From Streptomyces sp. NBC_01381 (GTDB taxonomy: Bacteria; Actinomycetota; Actinomycetes; Streptomycetales; Streptomycetaceae): a stretch of DNA of 64,000 bases. Under the pieces are notes generated by a model. The model did no database searches. It saw only the letters and a list, made by a program, of their open reading frames with translations, and was not told the DNA's origin. Each line of letters opens with the position of its first letter. The first letter of the stretch is position 1. The stretch lies in contig NZ_JAPEPI010000001.1 in assembly GCF_026340305.1 (NCBI RefSeq), positions 1,798,001 to 1,862,000 on the forward strand, read 5' to 3'. Below are positions 52,005-60,779 of this stretch, in pieces. The translations under genes were made by a program, and so were the position numbers.

Positions 52005-53009
52005 ATGTCATCCCGTTTCGCCCCGCGTCCCACCCGCACCACCGTGCGCGGCGGCGAAACGGCGATCCCTCAGGGGATGCCCCGCCAGGCCACGGCGTCC
52101 AGGACCCGCACCTGGACCCCGCACTACCCCCTGGACCTGGGCCTGACCCTGGGCCCGCTGCGAAGAGGCCCCTCGGACCCCACGTTCCGTACGACACCGG
52201 ACGGCTCGGCCTGGCGGGCGAGCCGCACCCCGGAGGGCCCCGGAACACTCCGGGTGGCCCTGCGCACCGGCACGGCGGAGGCGGAGGCCTGGGGCCCGGG
52301 AGCCGACTGGCTCCTGGACCGGCTCCCGCACCTCCTCGGCGATGCGGACGCCCCGGAGGACTTCACCCCCCGCCACCGCCTGCTCGCAGCGACGGCGCAC
52401 CGCCGACCCGGCCTCCGCCTGACCCGTACGGGACTGGTCCTGGAGTCCCTGATCCCGTCGATCCTGGAGCAGAAGGTCACGACGGACGAGGCGTACCGCG
52501 CCTGGCGCCTGCTGGTCCGCAAGTACGGCGAACCGGCCCCGGGCCCGACGCCCCCCGAACTCCGCCTGCACGTCATGCCGGACCCGAGGACCTGGACCCT
52601 GATCCCGTCCTGGGAGTGGCACAAGGCGGGCGTGGACAACAAGCGCGCGTCGGCGATCCTGCGCGCGGCGCGGGTGGCGGCCCGCCTGGAGGAGGCGGCG
52701 GCGATGGAACCGCTCCAGGCCCAGGCCCGCCTGGAGCTGATCCCGGGCATCGGCCCCTGGACCTCGGCGGAGACCGTCCAGCGCAGCAACGGCGCCCCCG
52801 ACGCCGTGACGGTCGGCGACCTCCACCTGCCCGGCATCATCGGCTACGCCCTCGCAGGCGACCGCAGAGCGGACGACGAGGCGATGCTGGCCCTCCTGGA
52901 GCCGTACGCGGGCCAACGCCACAGGGCGGCCCGCCTGATACTCCTGAGCGGCAGAACACCACCGCGCAGGGAGCCACGCATGCGGGTGGGCAACATCGCG
53001 CCCCTTTAG
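52005..53009 (+). CDS. DNA-3-methyladenine glycosylase / HhH-GPD base excision enzyme
   Basis: A 334-residue AlkA-like DNA glycosylase. The HhH-GPD core is visible: VLESLIPSILEQKVTTDEAY, the hairpin motif LELIPGIGPWTSAETVQRS and the catalytic Asp in AVTVGDLHLPGIIGYALAG. No iron-sulfur cysteine cluster, as expected for AlkA types. It removes alkylated bases. The ATG at 52005 begins MSSRFAPRPTRTTVRGG. The stop codon lies inside the first palindrome of repeat copy C1. Confidence 0.9.
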   Translation: MSSRFAPRPTRTTVRGGETAIPQGMPRQATASRTRTWTPHYPLDLGLTLGPLRRGPSDPTFRTTPDGSAWRASRTPEGPGTLRVALRTGTAEAEAWGPGADWLLDRLPHLLGDADAPEDFTPRHRLLAATAHRRPGLRLTRTGLVLESLIPSILEQKVTTDEAYRAWRLLVRKYGEPAPGPTPPELRLHVMPDPRTWTLIPSWEWHKAGVDNKRASAILRAARVAARLEEAAAMEPLQAQARLELIPGIGPWTSAETVQRSNGAPDAVTVGDLHLPGIIGYALAGDRRADDEAMLALLEPYAGQRHRAARLILLSGRTPPRREPRMRVGNIAPL

Positions 53010-53049
53010 GGGCGCGGGGAGCTGCGCGAGCAACCCCAACAAACCCGCA
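52999..53049 (+). repeat. Dispersed palindromic repeat, copy C1
   Basis: Begins CGCCCCTTTAGGGGCGCGGG and continues GAGCTGCGCGAGCAACCCC, ending CCCGCA. It overlaps the last 11 bases of the glycosylase gene. Confidence 0.85.
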
Positions 53050-53060
53050 GCCGACGAACC

Positions 53061-53111
53061 GGCCCCGTAAGGGGCGCGGGGAACTGCGCGACAAGCCCCC
53101 ACGAGCCCGCA
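53061..53111 (+). repeat. Dispersed palindromic repeat, copy C2
   Basis: Begins GGCCCCGTAAGGGGCGCGGG and continues GAACTGCGCGACAAGCC, ending CCCGCA. Same orientation as C1 and 20 bases before the end of the converging fbiB gene. Confidence 0.88.
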
Positions 53112-53130
53112 GTCGAGGAACAGAGGCGAG

Positions 53131-54432
53131 TCACCGCACCTCGACGAAGTCCCCCGCATCCCGCCCGACCCGAGCCGCAGGCTCACCCGCAGGATGCCCC
53201 ACAGCAACGGCCCCCATCGGATCCCAAGCCCCCGGCAGCCCAAGAACGTCCCGTACAACATCCCGGCAGAACATCGTCGAGGAAACCCAGGCGGACCCAA
53301 GCCGCTCCCCGGCAAGCGCGACAAGGAAGTTCTGCACCCCGGCCCCGGCGGCGACCACGAACATCTCCCGCTCAGCAGCGTCACGCCTCGCATCCCCATA
53401 CGTGTGCGAGCCGTCCATCACGAGACAAGGCACCACCAGATAGGGCGCCTTGCGCAGAACATCGCCACGCCGAACCCGCTTCGCGATGGACTCCGAAGAC
53501 TTCCCGTCCCGCTCCAGGTCGGAGACCCACGCGTCCCGCATCGCGTCGAGCAGCCGCACCCGCGACTCCTCGGACTCCAGGAGGACGAACCGCCACGGCG
53601 TCGTGTGATGCGGCGCCGGCGCGGTCACGGCAGCCGCCACGGCCCGCCGCACCGCCCCCGGATCGACCTCCTCGTCGGTGAACTCCCGCACGGTCCGCCG
53701 CTGCGTCACCGCTTCCCGCACGGCCTCGGACGTACCGAGCCGGAACATGTCGTCACGCGAGCCCCGCACCATGGCGCGGGCCCCTTCATCGGCCTCCCCG
53801 GTCTCGCCCACGACGTGCGGCAGCCCACGGACCACCGCGACCGGCAGCCCGCCGGCCTTCCCCTTGGCCAGATCCCCGGCGGCGGAGAGCTCGTCCGCGG
53901 TGGCGACGACGGTCGCGCTCAGCGGATTGCCGTACGCGTCCACGCCGCCCCGCAGGTCGTTGAGGACCCGCACGCCCGCCGCCCCGATGGCGACATCGGT
54001 GACCCCGGCGCGCCAGGGCCGCCCGAAGGTGTCGGTGACGACGACGCCGACGTCCACGCCCAGCGCGTCCCGCAGGCCGTCGCGCACGGCGCGGGCCGAG
54101 GCGTCCGGGTCCTCGGGCAGCAACAGCACGGTCCCGGAAGGGGTGTTGGAGGCGTCGACACCGGCGGCCGCCATCACGAGCCCCTGCCGGTTCTCGACGA
54201 TACGAAGGGTCCCGCGCCGCGCGACCACCCGCACCGTCTCGCTGTCGATGGCCGCCTCGCGGTCCGCGGCCTCGACGATCCGCCCCTCGGCCTTGCTGAC
54301 GATCTTCGAGGTGACCAGGAGCACGTCCCCGTCGGCGAGCCCCGGCTCGGTGGCGGCGATCAGCTTGGCGATGTCGTCGCCCTGCCGCACCTCGGGAAGG
54401 CCGGGCACCGCCCAGACACGGAACGAGCTCAC
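53131..54432 (-). CDS. fbiB: Coenzyme F420-0:L-glutamate ligase / C-terminal nitroreductase domain
   Basis: A 433-residue two-domain FbiB. The N-terminal half is the F420 gamma-glutamyl ligase ([60 protein letters not shown]). The C-terminal half from about 240 is an FMN-type nitroreductase fold ([37 protein letters not shown]) used to finish F420. The GTG overlaps the fbiA stop by four bases (GTGA), fixing the start. Acts after FbiA in F420 synthesis. Confidence 0.96.
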   Translation of the reverse strand: MSSFRVWAVPGLPEVRQGDDIAKLIAATEPGLADGDVLLVTSKIVSKAEGRIVEAADREAAIDSETVRVVARRGTLRIVENRQGLVMAAAGVDASNTPSGTVLLLPEDPDASARAVRDGLRDALGVDVGVVVTDTFGRPWRAGVTDVAIGAAGVRVLNDLRGGVDAYGNPLSATVVATADELSAAGDLAKGKAGGLPVAVVRGLPHVVGETGEADEGARAMVRGSRDDMFRLGTSEAVREAVTQRRTVREFTDEEVDPGAVRRAVAAAVTAPAPHHTTPWRFVLLESEESRVRLLDAMRDAWVSDLERDGKSSESIAKRVRRGDVLRKAPYLVVPCLVMDGSHTYGDARRDAAEREMFVVAAGAGVQNFLVALAGERLGSAWVSSTMFCRDVVRDVLGLPGAWDPMGAVAVGHPAGEPAARVGRDAGDFVEVR

Positions 54433-55385
54433 GCGCGCACCGCCTCCGCGAGGTCGAGCGCGGCCCGTGCCATCTCGGCGGTCGCGTCGAGGCCGGTCAT
54501 CATCAGCGGAATGGCCCGGCAGCGGATGCCCGCCGACTCGACCCGCTCCACGGAGCCCTCGTCCACGGTGTCGACGAGCCAGCCGTCGAGCAGCCCCGAG
54601 CCGTAGTGCTCGGCGACCGCGGCGGCCGTCGACTCCACGCCCACGGCGGCGAGCACCTTGTCGGCCATGCCCCGCACGGGCGCGTCCCCGACGATGGGGG
54701 AGAGCCCGACCACGGGCACGCCCGCCTCCGCGATGGCCTCGCGGATCCCGGGAACGGCGAGGATCGTCCCGACACTCACCACGGGGTTGGACGGCGGGAA
54801 GAGCACGACGTCGGCCTCGGCGATGGCTTCGAGGACACCGGGCGCGGGCTTGGCCTGGTCCGCGCCGACCGGCACGACGGCGTGCGCGTCCACGGAGGCC
54901 CGCAACCGCACCCAGTACTCCTGGAAGTGCACGGCCTTCTGCTCGCCGTCGACGGTGACGGCGACATGCGTCTCGACGCGGTCGTCGGACATCGGGATGA
55001 GGCGCACTCCGGGCTGCCACCGCTCGCACAGCGCTTCAGTGACGGCGCTGAGCGGGAATCCGGCGCCGAGCATCTGCGTCCGCACGATGTGCGTGGCGAA
55101 GTCCCGGTCGCCGAGCCCGAACCACTCGGGCCCGACTCCGTAGGCGGCGAGCTCTTCCTTGACCTTGAACGTCTCGTCGGTGCGGCCCCAGCCCTGTTCC
55201 TCGTTGATGCCGCCGCCCAGCGTGTACATCACGGTGTCGAGGTCGGGGCAGACCTTCAGACCGAACAGGTGAATGTCGTCACCGGTGTTGCCGATGACCG
55301 TGACGTCCGCGTCAGGCGCGGCTTTCTTGAGCCCGCGAAGGAAACGGGCGCCGCCGATACCGCCGGCCAGTACCACAATGCGCAT
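54429..55385 (-). CDS. fbiA: 2-phospho-L-lactate transferase (CofD/FbiA)
   Basis: A 318-residue enzyme joining a phospholactyl or phosphoenolpyruvyl guanosine unit to Fo, giving F420-0 or its dehydro form. Signature parts are [52 protein letters not shown] and [19 protein letters not shown]. The ATG at 55385 starts exactly at the family N-terminus. First gene of the fbiA-fbiB pair; the Fo-making genes are elsewhere. Confidence 0.96.
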   Translation of the reverse strand: MRIVVLAGGIGGARFLRGLKKAAPDADVTVIGNTGDDIHLFGLKVCPDLDTVMYTLGGGINEEQGWGRTDETFKVKEELAAYGVGPEWFGLGDRDFATHIVRTQMLGAGFPLSAVTEALCERWQPGVRLIPMSDDRVETHVAVTVDGEQKAVHFQEYWVRLRASVDAHAVVPVGADQAKPAPGVLEAIAEADVVLFPPSNPVVSVGTILAVPGIREAIAEAGVPVVGLSPIVGDAPVRGMADKVLAAVGVESTAAAVAEHYGSGLLDGWLVDTVDEGSVERVESAGIRCRAIPLMMTGLDATAEMARAALDLAEAVRA

Positions 55386-55419
55386 GAGGCCAAGCATGTC
55401 AGGCGGGTACGACACCGCG

Positions 55420-55935
55420 TCAGGCGGTCACGACATCTCCGGCCACCGGCTCGCCGGCGCTCACGCCGCACTGCGCCGCGTGCATCGGCATGTCGGTCAG
55501 GCCGGGGTAGTAGATGTGCAGGCTGACGGCCGGTTCCAGGGAGTCGTTCACGACCTCGTGTACGTAGCCGGGCGCGAAGACCCGCTGGGCGCCCGCGCCG
55601 ATTGCGCGCTGGCCGCGTTCCGTACGCTCCGTCAGCTCGCCGTCGAGAACGGTCAGCACGCCGGACGAGCGGCCGTGGTCGTGCAGCCCGCTGCCCTGTC
55701 CCGGCACCCAGGAGAGCAGCCAGACCTCGTAGCCGGGCCCGGTGCGCAGTCGGTGGTACCAGCGGCTCGTCGCGTCGTACTCGACGAGATGGGCCCACTG
55801 CGCGCGGTCGGCCGCGATGGTGCGGGCCAGGCCCGCGAACTCGGCCACGGTCGCCGGGTGTTCCCGGGCGGGCTGCAGGAGGTGGGTGACTTCGAGGATG
55901 TCGCCGGCGATCTGGAGGTCGCTGTCGCTGTTCAT
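55420..55935 (-). CDS. Cysteine dioxygenase
   Basis: A 171-residue cupin of the cysteine dioxygenase type. Iron ligands are His-x-His in GSGLHDHGRSSGVLTVLDG and a third His in GYVHEVVNDS. It oxidises cysteine to cysteine sulfinate. The ATG at 55935 has GAGGA upstream and is preferred over a TTG at 55953. It precedes fbiA by 34 bases on the same strand and could share its transcript. Confidence 0.9.
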   Translation of the reverse strand: MNSDSDLQIAGDILEVTHLLQPAREHPATVAEFAGLARTIAADRAQWAHLVEYDATSRWYHRLRTGPGYEVWLLSWVPGQGSGLHDHGRSSGVLTVLDGELTERTERGQRAIGAGAQRVFAPGYVHEVVNDSLEPAVSLHIYYPGLTDMPMHAAQCGVSAGEPVAGDVVTA

Positions 55936-56627
55936 CGTGCGGTGGTTCCTCAACGTGAGTGCTGGGGTGTCGCGGAAGGGAAGCGGTGGAAGCGTCGAAA
56001 GCGGTGATGCTCTGGAAACGGCTCTACGGAGTGGCGCGTTTCGAGCGGTTCAACAGCTGGAAGCGGTGGCTCAACAGCTGGAACAGGAACAGCGACAGCG
56101 CGCGTGGGCAGCACCGAGGAGCCCGCTGCTGCGGGTCGTCGAGAGTGCCAAGTTTGCGAGCATGCCCAACAGGACATCGGCTCACACCTTTTCTGTCAAC
56201 TCACTGTCCGCTATGTGGGATATGTTTCACCTCATCCGGTTGCTCTCTGAGGTGAAAGGTTTGTGCATCCGGCGCACGGGACACATCGCGCTTCAACCGG
56301 CGCGTAAACCCCGTCGTGATCCCGTGACCCGAATGTGATCCCCTTCGCTTCGGTGGACCGGTTGCAACGGGACTGATCTCCGTGACGTCCTTCCCTGATG
56401 GGAGGCGGTCGCGGGGCTTCTCGAGATGGGCCACTGGCAAGTGTCGGGGTTTATGTCGATTTGAACACTTTCCGCATAGCCTTGGTTCCGCAGAGTGAAT
56501 AAGGGACCCAATAGCAGATCTCGGCTTGACTGGCCCGGATCGGCACACTTGTAATTTCACTCGTGTCGTTCAGCCGAAATCGGTAACGGCAGCACCACGG
56601 GGACGCACGTACAGACGAGGGGCGCAC
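55936..56627. other. 692-base intergenic region between cysteine dioxygenase and whiB
   Basis: It carries divergent promoters. The left part has A/G-rich imperfect repeats (GAAGCGGTGG; two copies of TCAACAGCTGGAA at 56050 and 56071). The middle has lower GC and no convincing gene. The right part holds the readable whiB promoter and a ~70-base leader. Long upstream regions are usual for developmental genes such as whiB. Confidence 0.5.
56526..56555 (+). promoter_or_regulatory. Candidate whiB promoter (-35/-10)
   Basis: TTGACT (56526-56531), an 18-base spacer, then TGTAAT (56550-56555) match the vegetative-type Streptomyces consensus. Initiation near 56562 would give a leader of about 65 bases before the ATG. 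Confidence 0.6.
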
Positions 56628-56891
56628 ATGACCGAGCTGGTTCAGGAACTGCTGGTCGAGGACGCGGACGAGGAACTCGGCTGGCAGGAGCGCGCGCTGT
56701 GCGCCCAGACCGATCCCGAATCCTTCTTCCCCGAGAAGGGCGGCTCCACGCGCGAGGCCAAGAAGGTCTGCCTCGCCTGTGAGGTCCGCTCCGAATGCCT
56801 TGAGTACGCACTCGCCAACGACGAGCGATTCGGCATCTGGGGCGGCCTGTCGGAGCGTGAACGCCGCCGCCTGAAGAAGGCCGCAGTCTGA
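56628..56891 (+). CDS. whiB: WhiB sporulation regulator (Wbl iron-sulfur protein)
   Basis: An 87-residue Wbl protein that binds a [4Fe-4S] cluster through Cys25, Cys48, Cys51 and Cys57 (CLACEVRSEC) and acts with the major sigma factor region 4. The turn GIWGGLS and basic tail RERRRLKKAAV follow. The sequence from MTELVQELLVEDADEELGW on matches WhiB itself as I recall it, not just the family. With WhiA it controls the switch from aerial growth to sporulation septation. GAGGGG precedes the ATG. Confidence 0.97.
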   Translation: MTELVQELLVEDADEELGWQERALCAQTDPESFFPEKGGSTREAKKVCLACEVRSECLEYALANDERFGIWGGLSERERRRLKKAAV

Positions 56892-56943
56892 ACGCCGGCA
56901 GGTTCGGCCCGACCAAACGGCACACACCCCTACGTAAGGAACG

Positions 56944-56978
56944 GCCCGTCGCCCGTGGGATATCCACAGGCGGCGGGC
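56944..56978 (+). terminator. Hairpin terminator after whiB
   Basis: Stem GCCCGTCGCC (56944-56953) with GGCGGCGGGC (56969-56978), one G-T pair, extended by GTGG/CCAC inside around GATAT. About 52 bases past the whiB stop. Confidence 0.8.
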
Positions 56979-57083
56979 TGTTGTGATGCCAGCCGTTAGT
57001 GTGGGGCCCCGTCCGAGACGCCCCGGCGCCCCCATGAAGCGCAGGCGTCCACCGCAGTCCATCGAACCGGGGCCCGTACCTCG

Positions 57084-60000
57084 ATGTCCGTGCACAGCCA
57101 TTCGGCAGCCAGTCACCACGACGCTGCCGCACCTGAGTTCCCGCGGCACGTTGTCACCGCCGTGATCGTCTCCCACGACGGCGCCCGCTGGCTGCCCGAC
57201 GCCCTCGCCGGGCTGCTCGGCCAGGAGCGTCCGGTGCAGAACGCCGTGGCCGCAGACACCGGCAGCGCGGACGACTCCGCCCGCCTCGTCACCGAGGCCC
57301 TCGGCCCCGACCGCGTCCTGCATCTGGCTCGGCGCTCCGGCTTCGGCACCGCCGTCGACGAGGCGAACCGCACCGCCGGCGTGCTGACCCCGGAAGAGCT
57401 GCCCTATCTGAAGCGCCCCAGCGGCTGGGACCCGGTCAGCAGGTCCTGGCGCGACGACGCCTACGACCTGCCCGAACTGCCGCACGGCGAGCCCGAGCAG
57501 TGGCTGTGGCTGCTGCACGACGACTGCGCGCCCGAGCCCGGCGCGCTCGCCGAACTGCTCCGCGTCGTGGAGAACGAACGCGAGGTCGGCAAGGACGTCG
57601 CGATCGTCGGCCCCAAGCTGCGGGGCTGGTACGACCGCAGGCAGCTCCTGGAAGTCGGCGTCTCCATCGCCAACAGCGGCCGCCGCTGGACCGGCATCGA
57701 CCGCCGCGAACAGGACCAGGGCCAGCACGACCACGTACGGCCCGTCCTTTCGGTGTCCACGGCCGGCATGCTGATCCGGCGCGACGTCTTCGACCAGCTC
57801 GGCGGCTTCGACCGGCGCCTTCCGCTGATGCGGGACGACGTCGACCTGTGCTGGCGCGCCCAGGCCGCCGGACACCGCGTCCTCGTCGCCCCCGACGCCG
57901 TCGTACGGCACGCCGAGGCATCGTCGCGCGAGCGCCGCACCGTCGACTGCGTCGGGCGTACGTCGACGTCGCCGCACCGCGTGGACAAGGCGGGCGCCTC
58001 GTACACGCTGCTGGTCAACGCCCGTACGGCCGTGCTGCCCTGGGTGCTGTTCCGGCTCGTGGTGGGCACCGTCCTGCGCACCGTCGCGTATCTGGTCGGC
58101 AAGGTCCCCGGGCAGGCGGTCGACGAGGTCGCGGGTCTCCTGGGGACGCTGCTGCGGCCCGGAAGGATCGTCGGCGCCCGTAAGAAGCGCGGCAAGCCGG
58201 TGGTCGAAGCCGCCGAGATGCGGCCGCTCTTCCCGCCCCCGGGCGCCACCGTGCGCGCCACCGTCGAACAGGTCGCGGGCAACATCGTCGGCCGCTCCGA
58301 CCCCGAGGCCGTCACCGGCGCGGGCCGGCACGGCGCCGTCGAGTCCGGACCCGGCGGGGACGACGCCGACTTCCTGGAGGTCGAGCAGTTCGCGCGCCTC
58401 AAGCGCATCGCCCGCAAGCCGGGACCGATGCTCTTCGTAGTGCTGCTCTTCGCCTCGCTCATCGCCTGCCGCCAACTCCTCGGCAGCGGAGCGCTCGCGG
58501 GCGGCGCACTGCTGCCCGCGCCCGCCGACGCCGCCGGGCTCTGGTCGCGCTTCCTGGACGCCTGGCATCCCGTGGGGACCGGCGGCACCCAGGCCGCGCC
58601 GCCGTATCTCGCGCTCGTCGCGGGGCTCTCCTCGCTGCTGTTCGGATCCACCGGGCTCGCCGTCACGGTGCTCCTCGTCGGCTCGGTGCCGCTCGCCGGG
58701 TTCGCCGCCTATTTCGCGTCCCGGCCGCTGGTCGAGTCGCGCCTCCTGCGCGCCTGGGCCTCGGTCGCCTACGCCTTCCTGCCGGCCGCCACGGGCGCGC
58801 TCGCGGGCGGCCGCATCGGCACCGCCGTCCTCGCGATCCTGCTGCCGCTCATCGCCCGCGCGGGCGTCGCGGCCAGTGGCCTCGCCTCTTCTGAGGGCAC
58901 GCGGGGGAGCTGGCGTGCCACGTGGGCGTACGCACTGCTCCTGACGCTCGCCACCGCTTTCACGCCGATCGTCTGGCCGATCGCCCTGGTGCTCGGCCTC
59001 GCACTCCTCGCGGTGCGCCGCGGCGACATCACCGCCTACGGACTGCGCTTCCTGGCGGGGCTCGGCACTCCGATCCTGATCCTCGCCCCCTGGTCGCTGT
59101 CGCTGCTGCCCTTCGGCTTCTTCCGTGAGGCGGGCCTCGAGTTCGGCACGGGCTCCGCGAGCGCGCTCGACCTCCTCGGGGGCAGCCCCGGCGGTCCCGG
59201 GACCGTGGACGGGCTGCTGCTCATCGGCATCGTGCTCGCCGCCCTGGCCGCGCTGCTGCGCACCGAGCGGCAGTTGGCGGTCCGCACCGCGTGGGTCGTC
59301 GCCCTGGTCGCGCTGGTCTTCGCCGCCCTTTCGAACGGCTCGGCCTGGGCAGGACCCGCCACGCTCGGCTACGGCATTGCGCTCCTTGCCGCCGCCGCGC
59401 TCGGCGCCGACGGCGCACGCACGCGTGTCGCCGAGCAGAGCTTCGGCTGGCGCCAGCCGGTCGCCGTCCTCATCGCGTTCGCGGCGGCCGCCGGGCCGCT
59501 GCTCGTCGCCGCCGGGTGGATGATCCGCGGCGCCGACGAACCCTTGGAGCGCCGTGACCCGGTGCAGGTGCCCGCGTTCGTCGCCGAGGAGAGCGGCACG
59601 CAGGACCAGGCCCGCACGCTCGTCCTGGACAGCGAGTCGGCCGGACAGGTCGCGTACTCGCTCGTACGGGGATCGGGCTCCCGGCTCGGCGACGCCGAAC
59701 TCGCCGATGCCGGCGGCTCGAACAATCACCTCGACAAGATCGTCGCCCGCCTCATCGCGGGCTCCGGAGCCGACCAGGCCGACCAGCTCGGCGGCTTCGC
59801 CGTGCGCTACGTCCTCGTACGCGACGGTGCGCCCCGCCAGATGAGCCGCGTCCTGGACGCGACGCCCGGCCTCACCCGGCTCAGCCAGGAGGACGGCAGC
59901 GCCCTGTGGCGCGTCGACCGGCAGGTCGCGCGCGCCACGATCGTGTCCGAGTCGGGCGATCCGCTGCCGGTGGCCGCGGGCCCGGTCGAGCTGCACACGA

Positions 60001-60779
60001 ACATCCCGGCCGGCGAGGAAGGCCGCACCCTGCGGATCGCCGACGCCGCCGACGAGGGCTGGACGGCCACCCTGGACGGCAGCCCGCTGACCAGGACCAC
60101 GCTGGACGGCTGGGCGCAGGGCTTCGAACTGCCCGCCACCGGTGGCCGCCTGGACGTCACCTTCGAAGGCTCGGCGGGTCACACCGGATGGCTGTGGGCG
60201 CAGGGCGCGATGGCCGTCGTCCTGGTGGTGCTCGCGCTGCCGGGCCGCCGCCGTGACGTGGACGACGACCTCCCCGAAGAGGCCGTCATCCCGGCCCAGC
60301 CCGTCGAGGGCGAGGGGCGCAGGGCGCGCAGGCTGCGGGCCCAGAACGAGCAGGCCGCGGCCGAACAGGCCGCCCAGGAGGGCACGGTGCCGGACGGCGC
60401 GGGCACGCCTCCCCCTCCGCCGCCGCCTCCTCCTTCGGAGGAGGCCCTTGCCTCGGTTCCGCAGCAGCAGTCGCACGCGCAGTCGTACGAGGAATGGGAG
60501 GCCCCGGCTCACGCGGGCGCCGACCACGGCACGTACGAGGGCGGCGAGCAGCAGTACCAGGACGCGCAGTACCCGGCGGGCTCGTACGACGGGTCCGGCT
60601 ACCAGGCAGACCCCTACCAGGGGGGCCAGTACGACCCGTACGCCTACGGAGGGGCGCAGGGCGGCGCCGAGCAGTACGAGCAGTCGTACGACGCGACGTA
60701 CGGGCAGCAGCAGCCCCCGATGCCGCCGCTGCCGCCGCACAGCCCCGACAGTGAGCGCCCCGACGGGAGCCAGCAGTGA
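57084..60779 (+). CDS. Giant membrane-bound family 2 glycosyltransferase
   Basis: A 1231-residue protein. The N-terminal GT2 domain (VVTAVIVSHDGARWLPDALA, WLLHDDCAPEPGALAELLRV with a DD motif, GFDRRLPLMRDDVDLCWRA) takes about 330 residues. About 12-14 TM helices follow between roughly 430 and 860, then an extracellular beta domain. A last TM near 1037-1055 leads to a cytoplasmic tail with a run of prolines and Tyr/Gln/Gly repeats (DPYQGGQYDPYAYGG). It is probably involved in making or exporting a surface polysaccharide. GTGA overlap couples it to the DUF5719 gene. Confidence 0.9.
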   Translation: MSVHSHSAASHHDAAAPEFPRHVVTAVIVSHDGARWLPDALAGLLGQERPVQNAVAADTGSADDSARLVTEALGPDRVLHLARRSGFGTAVDEANRTAGVLTPEELPYLKRPSGWDPVSRSWRDDAYDLPELPHGEPEQWLWLLHDDCAPEPGALAELLRVVENEREVGKDVAIVGPKLRGWYDRRQLLEVGVSIANSGRRWTGIDRREQDQGQHDHVRPVLSVSTAGMLIRRDVFDQLGGFDRRLPLMRDDVDLCWRAQAAGHRVLVAPDAVVRHAEASSRERRTVDCVGRTSTSPHRVDKAGASYTLLVNARTAVLPWVLFRLVVGTVLRTVAYLVGKVPGQAVDEVAGLLGTLLRPGRIVGARKKRGKPVVEAAEMRPLFPPPGATVRATVEQVAGNIVGRSDPEAVTGAGRHGAVESGPGGDDADFLEVEQFARLKRIARKPGPMLFVVLLFASLIACRQLLGSGALAGGALLPAPADAAGLWSRFLDAWHPVGTGGTQAAPPYLALVAGLSSLLFGSTGLAVTVLLVGSVPLAGFAAYFASRPLVESRLLRAWASVAYAFLPAATGALAGGRIGTAVLAILLPLIARAGVAASGLASSEGTRGSWRATWAYALLLTLATAFTPIVWPIALVLGLALLAVRRGDITAYGLRFLAGLGTPILILAPWSLSLLPFGFFREAGLEFGTGSASALDLLGGSPGGPGTVDGLLLIGIVLAALAALLRTERQLAVRTAWVVALVALVFAALSNGSAWAGPATLGYGIALLAAAALGADGARTRVAEQSFGWRQPVAVLIAFAAAAGPLLVAAGWMIRGADEPLERRDPVQVPAFVAEESGTQDQARTLVLDSESAGQVAYSLVRGSGSRLGDAELADAGGSNNHLDKIVARLIAGSGADQADQLGGFAVRYVLVRDGAPRQMSRVLDATPGLTRLSQEDGSALWRVDRQVARATIVSESGDPLPVAAGPVELHTNIPAGEEGRTLRIADAADEGWTATLDGSPLTRTTLDGWAQGFELPATGGRLDVTFEGSAGHTGWLWAQGAMAVVLVVLALPGRRRDVDDDLPEEAVIPAQPVEGEGRRARRLRAQNEQAAAEQAAQEGTVPDGAGTPPPPPPPPPSEEALASVPQQQSHAQSYEEWEAPAHAGADHGTYEGGEQQYQDAQYPAGSYDGSGYQADPYQGGQYDPYAYGGAQGGAEQYEQSYDATYGQQQPPMPPLPPHSPDSERPDGSQQ

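Noticed and set aside
55950..56177. Possible 75-codon leader peptide upstream of cysteine dioxygenase, starting MSCWACSQTW
   Set aside because: Two early Cys codons are suggestive of cysteine attenuation, but there is no ribosome site, the body is low-complexity and no attenuator hairpin pair is visible.
56451..60740. Minus-strand open frame of 1429 codons opposite whiB and the glycosyltransferase
   Set aside because: Antisense shadow of well-recognised plus-strand genes; repetitive Arg/Gly/Asp composition and no ribosome site or domain.
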